13,741 bases of DNA from Bacteroidales bacterium UBA4621 (GTDB lineage: Bacteria > Bacteroidota > Bacteroidia > Bacteroidales > Paludibacteraceae), in assembly GCA_002387325.1 (NCBI GenBank), contig DGIN01000103.1:1-13741 (forward strand), written 5' to 3'. Of this stretch, positions 13,386 through 13,741 are shown piece after piece. How positions within the stretch are numbered: the first letter of the stretch is position 1; every line of letters begins with the position of its first letter. The notes below the pieces were generated by a model. It searched no databases, was not told the origin of the DNA, and was given only the letters and a program-made list of their open reading frames with translations. Position numbers and translations under genes: made by a program.

Positions 13386-13741
13386 ATGGGTACTTTCCGT
13401 TTTCTATATACACAATGGCTGAAGTTCAAAGAGGCTGGGTTTGTCTTCGTGGACGAGTTGCGCCGTGTCTTTCGCGACCCTGGTGTATTGGTCATCTTTA
13501 TCCTTGCGGGTATAGCCTACCCCATCCTCTATAATTGTATCTATTGGAAAGACAACGTGGAGAATGTGCCTGTGGCTGTGGTGGATATGAGTTGCTCGCC
13601 AGAGAGCCGTGAGTTTCTCCACCGCTGGAACGCTTGCCCCGACATCACCATCGCCTACTCGTGTGCGTCTATGCAGGAGGCGGAGATGCTGATGCGAGAC
13701 CAGAAAGTACACGGAATCATCTATTTCCCAACCGACTACGC
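13386..13741 (+). CDS. ABC-2 type transporter permease 2, cut by window end
   Basis: An open frame from ATG 13386 runs to the window end with no stop; 118 codons are visible. It begins with a cytoplasmic stretch (M-G-T-F-R-F-L-Y), D-E-L-R-R-V-F-R-D-P at about 23-32 and a membrane helix at about 33-50, followed by the periplasmic part N-V-P-V-A-V-V-D-M and, further on, G-I-I-Y-F-P. These match permease 1 in order and spacing (I-P-I-A-V-V-D-A-D; G-I-L-V-I-P), so the two are paralogous half-transporters, likely forming a heterodimer. It follows permease 1 after a 65-base repeat-bearing gap and is probably in the same transcript. The rest of the gene, and perhaps an ATPase gene, would lie beyond the window. 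Confidence 0.88.
   Translation, partial: MGTFRFLYTQWLKFKEAGFVFVDELRRVFRDPGVLVIFILAGIAYPILYNCIYWKDNVENVPVAVVDMSCSPESREFLHRWNACPDITIAYSCASMQEAEMLMRDQKVHGIIYFPTDY

Overview
The window looks like chromosome from a member of the Bacteroidales (phylum Bacteroidota). Three things point there: several exact TAnnTTTG -7 boxes, two of them with a TTG-type -33 element 20 bases upstream; Bacteroidota-like versions of RF1, Ffh and the GCCS-type MnmA; and short AT-rich tandem repeats in the gaps between genes. The genus cannot be fixed from this sequence. I see no rRNA, tRNA, IS element, CRISPR array or phage gene.

Left part (1-5598), mostly minus strand. A four-gene run, read right to left, is ffh (SRP GTPase), prfA (release factor 1, overlapping ffh by one base as TAATG), rsmE (16S rRNA m3U1498 methyltransferase) and a PAP2-family membrane phosphatase that starts 2 bases after the rsmE stop. 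It is driven by a well-formed promoter just upstream of ffh. The PAP2 gene converges on, and overlaps by 128 bases, a plus-strand gene for a small exported Spy-like helical protein. That gene lies only 24 bases from a divergent minus-strand LolC/LolE/FtsX-type ABC permease. The first ~190 bases hold one doubtful 48-codon ORF.

Middle part (5599-7740), plus strand. A second well-formed promoter drives a PlsC-like acyltransferase and mnmA (tRNA 2-thiouridylase), 3 bases apart. The ffh/acyltransferase divergent gap carries both promoters and two kinds of tandem repeat. After mnmA comes a hairpin best read as the terminator of the convergent araC-type gene.

Right part (7741-13741). A minus-strand AraC-family regulator is divergent from a plus-strand set: a small lipoprotein, a TolC-like outer-membrane channel, an HlyD-like membrane-fusion protein, an ABC-2 permease (GTG start) and a second paralogous ABC-2 permease cut by the window end. 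This reads as a tripartite envelope-spanning export system under AraC control. No ATPase subunit is visible. The regulator/lipoprotein gap has spaced direct repeats and an inverted repeat that are operator candidates.

The most distinctive features are structural: a repeat of the intergenic type sitting in frame inside PAP2, a long convergent overlap between two genes, an 11-bp tandem array inside the efflux operon, and related short repeats recurring across the window. I found no clear evidence of a wholly new system. The ATPase-less, lipoprotein-led export operon is the best candidate for unexplored biology.
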